38,946 nucleotides of DNA, from the NCBI GenBank assembly GCA_021784125.1, contig JAJXTF010000004.1, positions 1 to 38,946 on the forward strand, in the 5' to 3' direction. Both the position numbers and the translations under genes were made by a program. Shown here one piece after another: positions 31,583-38,946 of this stretch (the first letter of the stretch is position 1; each line of letters starts with the position of its first letter). The notes beneath the pieces were generated by a model. It made no database searches. It was not told where the DNA came from and was given only the letters and a program-made list of their open reading frames with translations. The DNA is from Pseudomonadota bacterium (GTDB lineage Bacteria > Pseudomonadota > Gammaproteobacteria > Burkholderiales > Casimicrobiaceae).

Positions 31583-34042
31583 TCAGTTGCGCAACGGCTT
31601 GCCCGTCGCCAGCGTATGCGCGATCCGCGCCTGCGTGCGCGCATCGCGCAGCAGTTCCATGAACTCGTGGCGCTCGACCTCGAGCAGCCAGCGTTCGTCG
31701 ACCCGGCTGCCGGCGTCGACCTCGCCGCCGCACAACGCGCGGGCGAGCCGCAGGCCCACCTCGAAATCCCAGGGCGTGATGAACGCGCCTTCGCGCATGT
31801 TGACGAGCATCATCTCCAGCGTCGCAATTCCCGTCCTGCCGGCGACCGGGATGGCGCGCAGCGGCAGCGGCGGCCGGTAGCCGGCGTCCGCGAGCGCACG
31901 CGCCTGCGACAGCGCGACATGCAGGACCTCGTCGGGATGCATGACGACGACGTCGGAAGGTCGCAGGAATCCGAGCTCGCGCGCCTCGAGCGCGCTCTTC
32001 GACACCGTGGCCATTGCGACGGTCTGGAAATAGGTCCGCAGGAACGGGAACTGGTCGAGTTGCCCGCCCGCGGCCCCGCGCTTCACTTCGTCCGCGGCGC
32101 GGACCGCAAGTTCCTTCGACCCTCCGCCGCCCGGGATCAGCCCCACGCCGGTCTCGGGGAGCCCGACGTAGGACTCGAACGCCGCCACCGTGCGGTCGCA
32201 GTGCAGGACGAACTCGCAGCCTCCGCCCAGCGCCATGCCGCGCACGGCCGCGACCGTCGGCACGAGGCTGTAGCGCAGGCGCAACGACGTCTGCTGGAAC
32301 GCGGCAACGATGCGCTCGATGCCCTGCCAATCCCTGCGCTCGATCGCCGGGGCCAGGGCAGCGAGGTTCGCGCCCAGCGAAAAGGGCTCGCGTTCCTGCC
32401 AGATGACCAGCGCTGCCAGATCGCGCTCGGCGCGCTCGATCGCCTGCTGCAGGCCTTCGAGCACGCCGTCGGAGACCGTGTTCATCTTGGTCCTGAACGA
32501 CACGATGCCGACGTCGTCGCCGCGGTGCCACATCCGCAACGCGTCGGTCTCGAAGATCGTCGTACCGCGGTCCTGCCGCTCGCCCAGCACCGCGTCGGGG
32601 AACGGCTGCCTGCGGTAGACCGGCAGCGAAGAACGGGCGACGAACGCGTCGCGCGACGGGCTCCAGGCACCCTCCTGCGCATGCGCGCCGCCGGCGTCGA
32701 CGACGCGCCCGGCGCCGACCCACGCCGGCAGCGGGACGTCGGCCAGCGTTCGACCCGCCGCGCGATCGGATTCGATCCACGCGGCGACATCGCCCCAGCC
32801 GGCCGATTGCCACAGCTCGAACGGACCCTGCCTCCACCCGAAACCCCAGCGGATGGCGAGGTCGACGTCGCGCGCGTTGTCGGCGATGGCCGCCAGGTGA
32901 TACGCCGCATAGTGGAAGAGGTCGCGGTGGATCGCCCACAGGAATTGCGCCTGCCGATGACCCGATTCCCGCAGCCGCGCGTAGCGCTCCCGGGCGTCGG
33001 TCAGCGCGAGGATCGCCGCGACCTCGGGGACGGTCGTGCTCCCGCTGCGCACGTAGGCAGCAGCCGTCGGGTCGAGCACCTCGATGTCGCGGCCGGCCTT
33101 CCGGTAATAGCCCGCCTTCGTCTTCTGGCCCAGCGCGCCTTTCGCCACCAGCCCGGCAAGCGATGCCGGCATCGCGAACAGCGAGCGCCAGGGATCGTCC
33201 GGGAGGGCGTCCTGCATCGTCTTCACGACGTGCGCCATCGTGTCCAGTCCGACGACGTCGGCGGTCCGGTAGGTCGCGCTTTTCGGGCGACCGATCGCCG
33301 TGCCGGTCAGCGCATCGACCTCGTCGTAGCGCAGCCCCAGCGCGTCGCCGTGGTGCATGGTCGCGAGCACGGAGAAGATGCCGATGCGGTTGGCGATGAA
33401 ATTGGGCGTGTCCATCGCGCGGACCACGCCCTTGCCCAGCGCGGTGGTGAGCCAGGCCTCCAGCGCGTCCAGCAGATTGCGATCGGTGTCGGCAGTGGCG
33501 ATCAGCTCGACCAGGCGCATGTAGCGCGGCGGATTGAAGAAATGCATGCCGCAGAAACGCGGCCGCAACGCCGCGGGCAGCCCGGCGGAAAGCTGCGCGA
33601 GCGACAGCCCGGAGGTGTTGGAAACGAGCGCTGCCGACGACGCGACGTATGGCGCGATCTTCGCGTACAGGTCGCGCTTCCAGTCGATGCGCTCGCCGAT
33701 CGCCTCGATCACGAGGTCGCAGTCGGCAAGCCGCGGCAGGTCGCTGTCGTAGTTCGCGGCGTCGATCTGCGCCGCGAGGTCCCTGCGCCCCAGCGGCGCG
33801 GGCTCCAGTTTCGCGAGCGCGTCGATGCCGCGCCGCGCCAGCGCATTGGGGTCGGATGCGGTGGCGAGATCGAACAGCAGCGCCGGGACACCCGCGTTGA
33901 CGAGATGCGCGGCGATCTGAGCACCCATGACGCCCGCACCCAGGACAGCGGCGCGGCGAACCCGCAGTGGGCGCGAAGGCTTTGTGGGAGACATCGGGGA
34001 GGACATCGGAGATGACAGCGGGATGGACATCGGGATGGGCAT
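31583..34042 (-). CDS. Bifunctional 3-hydroxyacyl-CoA dehydrogenase / enoyl-CoA hydratase (FadN type)
   Basis: An 819-residue beta-oxidation enzyme. The dehydrogenase is N-terminal: NAD-binding VLGAGVMGAQIAAHLVNAG, then VIEAIGERIDWKRDLYAKI, HFFNPPRYMRLVELI and NFIANRIGIFSVL. The hydratase is C-terminal: VRGMALGGGCEFVLHCDR and LPETGVGLIPGGGGSKE. This order is the reverse of FadB/FadJ and matches FadN. The start is ambiguous because a 12-nt tandem repeat puts in-frame ATGs at 34042, 34030, 34006 and 33994; none has a clear ribosome-binding site. The shortest choice still keeps the whole dinucleotide fold. Confidence 0.92.
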   Translation of the reverse strand: MPIPMSIPLSSPMSSPMSPTKPSRPLRVRRAAVLGAGVMGAQIAAHLVNAGVPALLFDLATASDPNALARRGIDALAKLEPAPLGRRDLAAQIDAANYDSDLPRLADCDLVIEAIGERIDWKRDLYAKIAPYVASSAALVSNTSGLSLAQLSAGLPAALRPRFCGMHFFNPPRYMRLVELIATADTDRNLLDALEAWLTTALGKGVVRAMDTPNFIANRIGIFSVLATMHHGDALGLRYDEVDALTGTAIGRPKSATYRTADVVGLDTMAHVVKTMQDALPDDPWRSLFAMPASLAGLVAKGALGQKTKAGYYRKAGRDIEVLDPTAAAYVRSGSTTVPEVAAILALTDARERYARLRESGHRQAQFLWAIHRDLFHYAAYHLAAIADNARDVDLAIRWGFGWRQGPFELWQSAGWGDVAAWIESDRAAGRTLADVPLPAWVGAGRVVDAGGAHAQEGAWSPSRDAFVARSSLPVYRRQPFPDAVLGERQDRGTTIFETDALRMWHRGDDVGIVSFRTKMNTVSDGVLEGLQQAIERAERDLAALVIWQEREPFSLGANLAALAPAIERRDWQGIERIVAAFQQTSLRLRYSLVPTVAAVRGMALGGGCEFVLHCDRTVAAFESYVGLPETGVGLIPGGGGSKELAVRAADEVKRGAAGGQLDQFPFLRTYFQTVAMATVSKSALEARELGFLRPSDVVVMHPDEVLHVALSQARALADAGYRPPLPLRAIPVAGRTGIATLEMMLVNMREGAFITPWDFEVGLRLARALCGGEVDAGSRVDERWLLEVERHEFMELLRDARTQARIAHTLATGKPLRN
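33983..34042 (-). repeat. 12-nt tandem repeat over the fadN-type start
   Basis: Five units on the minus strand: ATGCCCATCCCG, ATGTCCATCCCG, CTGTCATCTCCG, ATGTCCTCCCCG and ATGTCTCCCACA. Four begin with an in-frame ATG. They encode Met/Ser/Pro repeats ahead of the Rossmann fold. Confidence 0.85.
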
Positions 34043-34138
34043 CGGCGGGGCGCGGGGAGCGGGCTCGACGCGCCTGTCCGGTGCCGGAGAGAACCCGCGC
34101 GGCCGGGTCAGCCCCGCCGCGCGGTCATTGCATCGGCG

Positions 34139-34158
34139 GCCGCGGGATCTCCCGCGGC
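34139..34158 (-). terminator. GC hairpin after fadL
   Basis: GCCGCGGG and CCCGCGGC form a perfect 8-bp stem with a 4-nt loop, 8 bp after the fadL stop. There is no U-run, so it may be a weak or processing-type hairpin that lets part of the transcription pass into the fadN-type gene 124 bp away. Confidence 0.35.
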
Positions 34159-34166
34159 TGCCGGCG

Positions 34167-35585
34167 TCAGAACGTATACGTGAGCTGCGCGGACAGAATC
34201 GAGACGCTGTTGTCGTAATGCCCGTTGATGAGGCCGTAGGCCGGCGTCGACCCCGCATTCTGGTTCGTGTCGGCCCTGTTCACGAAGACGTAGGTGAAGC
34301 CCGCATCGAGCGCCAGGTTGCGGTTCATCTTGTACTGCGTGCCGAGCGAGACCCAGGCGCGATTGCCATCGGGCAGGCGCGGCGTGATGTCGGTCGTGTT
34401 GACGGGCGTCTCGTCCCAGGCGAGACCGCCGCGGAAGCTCCACGCGTCGTTCCAGTGGTAGGTCGCGCCCGCCGAGATCCGCCACGTGTCGCGGAAGTTC
34501 TCGGGCGTGCTCGCGAGGAGCACGCCGGTCGTGCGCATGAACGTCAGGTTCTTGAACACCGACCAGTGGGTGAACTGGACGTCGCCCATCAGGTCCCAGC
34601 GGTCGTCGAGCCGATGGAACACCGACAGGTTCGCGATGTCGGGAAGCTCGACGTCGGCGGTCACGCCACCGTTGGACAGCACGCTCCTGACGCCGCTGTC
34701 GAGCAGGCCCACCACCGGCGCCAGCGTCGGGGGCAACGCAGGCAGCGTCGGATAGTCGAAGCCGACGTCGCCCGAGACGTTGTACTTGATCGACGAACGG
34801 TACTGGCCGCCGACGCGCGTCTGCGGCGTCGCATCCCAGATGAAGCCGACGTTCCAGCCCCAGGCGCTGTCGCTGCCGTTGACCGCGGTCTTCGCGTCGA
34901 GGCCCTGCGTGAGCCCGGCAATCGTCGGAATCAGCGAGGGCGGGATGAGCCCTCCGGCCGCCGCCGAGCCGGCAGCCTGCGCGAGCGCCGCGCTGTAATT
35001 CACGTGGCTCGTGAATTCGGCCTTGATGTGTTGCCAGTCGATGCCCGCGCCAACCGCGAACGTGTCGCTGACTTTCCACGAGACCGCCGGGTTGACGTTG
35101 ATCGTCTGCACGTCCGACTTGACCGCCTGGTAGCGGCCGAGCCAGTCGCCGTTCCACTCGGTGACGAGCCCGAAAGGGGCGTTGATGCCGAGGCCGACGC
35201 TCCACTGCGAATTCACCGGCATCGCCAGATAGAGGTTCGGAACGACGTTCAGGCTTCCGGCGTCGCCGTCGCTGCTCCCCAGCGGCTGCAACAAGGCCGG
35301 CGCCGAGCTGCCATTGCGGAACTTGATCGACGGCGTGATCAAGTGCACGGCCATGGCGACCTGCGGCGAGCCGAGCCTCGACATTCCCGCCGGATTGGAC
35401 CACAGCGTGCTCGCATCCTCGGCCGCCGCCGCACCGCCGGCGAAAGCATTGCCGAGTCCACTGCCCGAGTTTTCCTGGAGGGCGAACGCAGCGCCCCAGG
35501 CATGGCCTGCCGAGAACGCCAGCACCGCCGCGCCGATGGCCGAAGCGACCCTGGTCCGCCTGACGCTCGTCAATGGGTACCGCAT
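34167..35585 (-). CDS. fadL: OmpP1/FadL-family long-chain fatty acid outer-membrane transporter
   Basis: A 472-residue beta-barrel. The signal peptide (VASAIGAAVLAFSAGHAWG) is followed by AAFALQENSGSGLGNAFAGGAAAAEDASTLWSNPAGMS, the N-terminal hatch region with the family's NPAG motif. The barrel has alternating strands (GLGINAPFGLVTEWNGDWLGRYQ) and ends in the aromatic-terminated QLTYTF needed for outer-membrane insertion. An ideal ribosome-binding site, AAGGAGG, lies 9 nt before ATG 35585. Fatty acid as substrate is supported by fadD and beta-oxidation genes on both sides; related proteins take up aromatic hydrocarbons, which cannot be excluded. Confidence 0.92.
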   Translation of the reverse strand: MRYPLTSVRRTRVASAIGAAVLAFSAGHAWGAAFALQENSGSGLGNAFAGGAAAAEDASTLWSNPAGMSRLGSPQVAMAVHLITPSIKFRNGSSAPALLQPLGSSDGDAGSLNVVPNLYLAMPVNSQWSVGLGINAPFGLVTEWNGDWLGRYQAVKSDVQTINVNPAVSWKVSDTFAVGAGIDWQHIKAEFTSHVNYSAALAQAAGSAAAGGLIPPSLIPTIAGLTQGLDAKTAVNGSDSAWGWNVGFIWDATPQTRVGGQYRSSIKYNVSGDVGFDYPTLPALPPTLAPVVGLLDSGVRSVLSNGGVTADVELPDIANLSVFHRLDDRWDLMGDVQFTHWSVFKNLTFMRTTGVLLASTPENFRDTWRISAGATYHWNDAWSFRGGLAWDETPVNTTDITPRLPDGNRAWVSLGTQYKMNRNLALDAGFTYVFVNRADTNQNAGSTPAYGLINGHYDNSVSILSAQLTYTF

Positions 35586-35682
35586 GATTTGCTGCCTCCT
35601 TGGATGGTCGGCGGCGCATCGCTCGCCGGGTCTGCGCGGCCGGTTGCAGCCTGCGCCGTTAGCATTCATTTCGTGTGATCAA

Positions 35683-35688
35683 ACTATA
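35683..35688 (-). promoter_or_regulatory. Candidate -10 element (TATAGT) for fadL
   Basis: TATAGT on the minus strand in a locally AT-rich patch gives a start point near 35676 and a leader of about 90 nt. The -35 hexamer is poor (CCAGTT at 17 bp), as expected for an activator-dependent promoter. Confidence 0.5.
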
Positions 35689-35729
35689 CACTTGCCCATA
35701 GGAGAAACTGGCCGCGGCCGGCGGCCACC

Positions 35730-35743
35730 TTGATCCGGATCAA
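35730..35743. promoter_or_regulatory. FNR/Anr-type binding site upstream of fadL
   Basis: TTGATCCGGATCAA is a perfect palindrome and matches the FNR consensus TTGAT-N4-ATCAA at all ten defined bases. Its centre is about 61 bp upstream of the predicted fadL start point, the class I activator position. It lies in the 232-bp gap between the thioesterase and fadL genes (35586-35817). Confidence 0.65.
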
Positions 35744-35817
35744 CCCCGCTGTGGCGCCGCTGGCACAGGGCGTTTCCCCGGCCCGCCCTCCGCGGGGGTA
35801 CCCGGAGCCGGCCAGGC

Positions 35818-36222
35818 TCATGGCGGCGGCAATTCGCGCGGCCTGCGGTCCGGGCCGACCGCGACGTAGGTGAGGCTCGCCTCGGTCACCTTGACCGTCA
35901 CCTCCTCGTGAGGATTGCGCTGCGCGTAGACCTCGACCTCGACGGTGATCGACGTCCGCCCGACCTTCTCGATCGTCGCATAGAACGACACGACGTCGCC
36001 AATCAGCACCGGCTGCTTGAACACGAACGAGTTCACCGCGACGGTCGCAACGCGTCCCCGCGCCCGCCGCGATGCGGGAATCGATCCCGCGAGATCGACC
36101 TGCGACATGATCCAGCCGCCGAAGATGTCACCGTGGAAGTTCGCATCCGCCGGCATCGGCGTCACCCGCAGCGCAGGTACGCCCGGCGGCAGCGTCACCG
36201 GCTCTGCCGCCGGTCCGCTCAC
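35818..36222 (-). CDS. Acyl-CoA thioesterase, hotdog fold (YciA type)
   Basis: A 134-residue hotdog-fold enzyme that hydrolyses acyl-CoA to free acid and CoA. The motif DANFHGDIFGGWIMSQVDLAG carries the conserved Asp and Gly-Gly-Trp of the YciA group; VNSFVFKQPVLIGDVVSFYATIEKVGRTSITVEVEVYAQ follows. GTG 36222 overlaps the fadD stop (GTGA) and gives family length; the long upstream frame is a fadD shadow. Coupling to fadD suggests it balances the acyl-CoA pool or recovers CoA. Confidence 0.88.
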   Translation of the reverse strand: MSGPAAEPVTLPPGVPALRVTPMPADANFHGDIFGGWIMSQVDLAGSIPASRRARGRVATVAVNSFVFKQPVLIGDVVSFYATIEKVGRTSITVEVEVYAQRNPHEEVTVKVTEASLTYVAVGPDRRPRELPPP

Positions 36223-37907
36223 CGGGCCCGCCCTGCCGCGGTGGCACGCGCCTCGTCGCGCAACTGGCGGCGCAGGATCTTGCCGACGTTGGATTTCGGC
36301 AGCTCGCGGCGGAACTCCACCTCGCGCGGAGTCTTGTACCCGGTCAGGCGGTCGCGGCACCAGGCGATGATCTCCTCGGCCGTCACCCGGTCGTCCTTGC
36401 GGACGACGAACAGCTTCACGGCTTCGCCCGATTTCGCGTCGGCGACGCCGACCACGGCGCACTCGAGCACCCCCGGATGGGTGGCGACGACGCCTTCGAC
36501 CTCGTTCGGATAGACGTTGAAGCCGGAGACCAGGATCATGTCCTTCTTGCGGTCGACGATCCTGATGTAGCCCCGCTCGTCCATGATCCCGATGTCGCCG
36601 CTCATCAGGAATCCGTCGGCCGTCATCACCTTCGCCGTCTCGTCGGGTCGCTGCCAGTAGCCGGCCATCACCTGCGGACCCTTGATGCAGATCTCGCCCG
36701 TCTTCCCCAGGGGCACGTCCTTGCCGGCGTCGTCGCGAAGCACGATCCAGGTCGAAGGAATCGGCAGACCGATCGCACCGTTGAACTCCGTGTTGTCGAG
36801 CGGGTTCATCGTCGCCGCCGGCGAGGTCTCGGTCAGCCCGTAGGCCTCGACCAGGGCGACCCCGGTCACTTCCTTCCAGCGCCTGGCCACCGCCTCCTGC
36901 ACGGCCATGCCGCCGCCCAGCGTCAGCCGGAAACGCGAAAAGTCGAGGCGCGCGAACCTCGGGTTGTTGAGCAGCGCGTTGAACAACGTGTTGACGCCCG
37001 TCATCGCCGTGAACCGGTAGCGGCGCATCTCCTTGACGAAGCGCGGGATGTCCCGCGGATTGGTGATCAGCACGTTCTCGCCGCCGATCGACATGAACAC
37101 CAGGCAATTCGCCGTCAATGCGAAGATGTGGTAGAGCGGCAGCGGCGTCAGGATCACCTCGCGCTGGCCCTCGCCGAGGAAAGGACGCACCCAGGATCGC
37201 GCCTGCAGCATGTTTGCGACGATGTTGCGGTGGGTCAGCATCGCGCCCTTGGCGACGCCGGTCGTTCCGCCCGTGTACTGGAGGAAAGCCAGGTCGCCGT
37301 GGCTGATCGGTACGCGCGACAGCGAGCGCTTGCGACCCTGCTTCAAGGCGTCCTTCAGCCGGATCGAGCCGGGCAGCGACCACTTCGGAACGACTCGCTT
37401 CACCCGCCGCAGCACCAGGTCGACGATCCGCCCCTTGAACGCGAGGAATTCCCCGATCGAGGTGACGACGATGTGGCGCACCTGGGTCCGCGCGATGACC
37501 TCCTGCAGCGTGCGCGCGAAGTTCTCGACGACGACGATCACCTCGGCGCCGGAATCGACGAGCTGGTGCTCGAGCTCGCGCGGCGTGTAGAGGGGATTGA
37601 CGTTGACGACGGTACACCCCGCCCGCAGCGTGCCGAACAGGCAGACGGGGTACTGGAGGACGTTGGGCATCATCAGCGCGACGCGCGTGCCGCGTTCGCA
37701 GCCGATGCCCTGCAGCCACGCACCGAACCTCGACGACAGCGTGTCCAGGTCCGCGAAGGTGATTCGGCGGCCCATGCACGAGAACGCCGGACGGGTCGCG
37801 AACGCCCGGCAACTCTCCTCGAAAACCTCGCGCACCGATGCGTATTCGTCGACGTCGATGTCGGCGGGAACGCCGCGCGGATAGTGCTTGAGCCAGATCC
37901 GTTCCAC
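36219..37907 (-). CDS. fadD: Long-chain fatty acid-CoA ligase
   Basis: A 562-residue adenylate-forming enzyme that activates fatty acids to acyl-CoA with ATP. The phosphate-binding loop is YTGGTTGVAK (211-220); VEAYGLTETSP, GDIGIMDERGYIRIVDRKKDMILVSGFNVYPNEVE and the C-terminal lysine in LPKSNVGKILRR are all present. It is peripheral to the inner membrane in characterised homologues. The start is GTG 37907 with GGGGGA upstream, giving the usual N-terminus (ERIWLKHYPRGVPADID). It lies 42 bp after the dehydrogenase gene and overlaps the thioesterase gene. Confidence 0.95.
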   Translation of the reverse strand: MERIWLKHYPRGVPADIDVDEYASVREVFEESCRAFATRPAFSCMGRRITFADLDTLSSRFGAWLQGIGCERGTRVALMMPNVLQYPVCLFGTLRAGCTVVNVNPLYTPRELEHQLVDSGAEVIVVVENFARTLQEVIARTQVRHIVVTSIGEFLAFKGRIVDLVLRRVKRVVPKWSLPGSIRLKDALKQGRKRSLSRVPISHGDLAFLQYTGGTTGVAKGAMLTHRNIVANMLQARSWVRPFLGEGQREVILTPLPLYHIFALTANCLVFMSIGGENVLITNPRDIPRFVKEMRRYRFTAMTGVNTLFNALLNNPRFARLDFSRFRLTLGGGMAVQEAVARRWKEVTGVALVEAYGLTETSPAATMNPLDNTEFNGAIGLPIPSTWIVLRDDAGKDVPLGKTGEICIKGPQVMAGYWQRPDETAKVMTADGFLMSGDIGIMDERGYIRIVDRKKDMILVSGFNVYPNEVEGVVATHPGVLECAVVGVADAKSGEAVKLFVVRKDDRVTAEEIIAWCRDRLTGYKTPREVEFRRELPKSNVGKILRRQLRDEARATAAGRAR

Positions 37908-37949
37908 TCCGTCCCCCTCTCTCGCGGCGCACGCAAGCTGCGCGAAATC

Positions 37950-38946
37950 CTACACCACGGGGCCGGCGGTCCCGGTGCCCGGGGCGCCCGCCGCCGCCCC
38001 GCGTGCGTCATGCAGGGGCCCGCCGCGAAACGGCGCGAACCCGGTGCCGAAGATCGCCCCGGCGTCGACCAGGTCCGCGTCGGCGACGATGCCCTGCGCC
38101 AGCGCGGCCTGTGCCTCGGCGACCAGCGGATCGACCAGCCGCCGGGCGAGGCCCGACGGCACCGCGCCTGCCGACGCCTTCTGCGGCTTGCCGCCGGTCC
38201 ATGCGTAGAAGCCCTGCCCGGTCTTCTTTCCGAGCTGCCCTGCCGCGACGCGCTCGGCGAGCCTGCGGGGAACCGCGGGTGCGGCGCCGCCCAGCATGCG
38301 CCCGACGGCGACACAGATGTCGAGGCCCACGGTGTCGGCGAGCTCGATCGGTCCCATCGGCATGCCGAAAGCCACCGCCGCAGCGTCGATGGTCTCGGGT
38401 GCGATGCCTTCGTCGACGCAGCGCATTGCGCTCATCAGGTAGGGCGCGAGCACGCGATTGACCAGGAACCCCGGCGCGCTCTTCACCGGCAGCGGCAGCT
38501 TGTCGATCGCGCGCGCGAATGCGGCGCCGCGCGCGACCAGCGCCGGGTCGCTGTCGCGTCCGGCCACGATCTCGACCAGCATCATCCTCGCCACCGGGTT
38601 GAAGAAGTGCAGGCCGATGAGCCGTGACGGATTGCGCAGCGCGCCGCCGATGTCCTCGAGCGGAATCGACGACGTGTTGGTGGCGAGGATCGCGTCGGGC
38701 CGGGCGCGCGCCTCGATGTCGGCGAACAGCGCTCGCTTGGCCTCGACGTTCTCGAAGATCGCCTCGATGATCACGTCGGCATGCGCGACGCCGTGGCCCC
38801 CGACATCGGGAATCAGCCGATCGCCGGCATCGCGCACGCGGCGGCGGTCCTTGAGGCGCTCGGAGAACAGCTTCCCCGCGCGTTTCATCGCCGGCGCGAG
38901 GCGCTGCGCGTCCTGGTCCTGCAGCGTGACGGTCATGCCGCGCAGG
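37950..38946 (-). CDS. 3-hydroxyacyl-CoA dehydrogenase part of a FadJ/FadB-type enzyme (5' end cut by window edge)
   Basis: The visible 331 codons begin inside the dehydrogenase NAD domain (LRGMTVTLQDQDAQRL) and include VIIEAIFENVEAKRALFADIE, NTSSIPLEDI, HFFNPVARMMLVEIV, GFLVNRVLAPY and two dehydrogenase C-domains (FGMPMGPIELADTVGLD and FGTGFAPFRGG). The end GTGFAPFRGGPL is typical of the C-terminus of FadB/FadJ. The hydratase domain expected at the N-terminus would lie beyond the right edge, so a stand-alone dehydrogenase is also possible. The ATG at 38936 is internal, not the start. It is a second dehydrogenase besides the FadN-type gene. Confidence 0.85.
   Translation of the reverse strand, partial: LRGMTVTLQDQDAQRLAPAMKRAGKLFSERLKDRRRVRDAGDRLIPDVGGHGVAHADVIIEAIFENVEAKRALFADIEARARPDAILATNTSSIPLEDIGGALRNPSRLIGLHFFNPVARMMLVEIVAGRDSDPALVARGAAFARAIDKLPLPVKSAPGFLVNRVLAPYLMSAMRCVDEGIAPETIDAAAVAFGMPMGPIELADTVGLDICVAVGRMLGGAAPAVPRRLAERVAAGQLGKKTGQGFYAWTGGKPQKASAGAVPSGLARRLVDPLVAEAQAALAQGIVADADLVDAGAIFGTGFAPFRGGPLHDARGAAAGAPGTGTAGPVV

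Noticed and set aside
31616-34015. A long plus-strand frame (799 codons) opposite the fadN-type gene
   Set aside because: The minus-strand product has clear dehydrogenase and hydratase motifs; the plus-strand translation shows only the compositional bias of an antisense frame.
35323-35345. CTTGATC and GATCAAG inverted repeat inside fadL, considered as a second FNR site
   Set aside because: The half-sites TTGAT and ATCAA are ten bases apart instead of four, and the repeat lies in coding sequence for a conserved beta-barrel segment.
36477-38627. A 716-codon plus-strand frame opposite fadD and the dehydrogenase
   Set aside because: It spans two real minus-strand genes and the gap between them, which argues for chance openness due to high GC rather than a gene.

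Overview
The window reads as a stretch of ordinary chromosome from a GC-rich betaproteobacterium, most likely of the Burkholderiales/Rhodocyclales type. This is inferred from gene content and order, not from a marker gene. The telling blocks are: zapB-like/zapA followed by a 6S RNA; phoH-ybeY-corC-lnt-glyQ-glyS-gmhB-plsC; divergent cyaY and lptM-lysA; an Ala/Lys-rich histone H1-like protein; and mltD-gloB divergent from a methyltransferase-rnhA pair. Coding density is very high, many stops and starts overlap (ATGA, GTGA, TGATG), and GTG/TTG starts are common. I see no rRNA, tRNA, IS element, prophage or CRISPR array.

Layout. 1-2339 (minus): a respiratory/TCA cluster with the iron-sulfur subunit and two membrane anchors of a succinate dehydrogenase/fumarate reductase, then a class I fumarase cut by the left edge; the flavoprotein gene is not in the window. 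2328-3720 (minus): 6S RNA, zapA, a zapB-like gene and greB. 3801-7050 (minus): btuF and btuB, preceded by a clear cobalamin riboswitch. 7109-20701 (plus): miaB, a large zinc metallopeptidase lipoprotein, phoH, ybeY, corC, lnt, glyQ, glyS, gmhB, an acyltransferase and a YgjP-like metallopeptidase. 20702-23420: a repeat-bearing spacer, cyaY (minus), lptM-lysA (plus) and the H1-like gene with a strong terminator. 23491-28021: mltD and gloB (minus), methyltransferase, rnhA and a DUF1330 gene (plus), then a TPR gene (minus). 28032-38946 (minus): a fatty-acid utilisation region with fadJ-type dehydrogenase (cut by the right edge), fadD, a thioesterase, fadL, a fadN-type bifunctional enzyme and a thiolase, followed in the same run by a chalcone-isomerase-fold protein, a DUF6352-like protein, a DUF6265-like protein and the TPR protein.

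How it fits together. The right-hand third covers fatty-acid uptake (FadL), activation (FadD), beta-oxidation (FadN-type, FadJ-type, thiolase) and CoA-ester release (thioesterase). A perfect FNR/Anr-type palindrome sits about 61 bp upstream of the likely fadL start point, which suggests oxygen control of uptake. The four small uncharacterised genes behind the thiolase are the best candidate for an undescribed function, possibly handling fatty acids or lipids in the periplasm. The rest is housekeeping: tRNA modification and charging, ribosome maturation, lipoprotein and LPS biogenesis, vitamin B12 uptake and cell division. Points of interest there are small-scale: a start codon inside the 6S RNA 3' end, three near-leaderless promoters, palindromic repeats absorbed into the phoH and ybeY reading frames, and a 12-nt tandem repeat at the fadN-type start.
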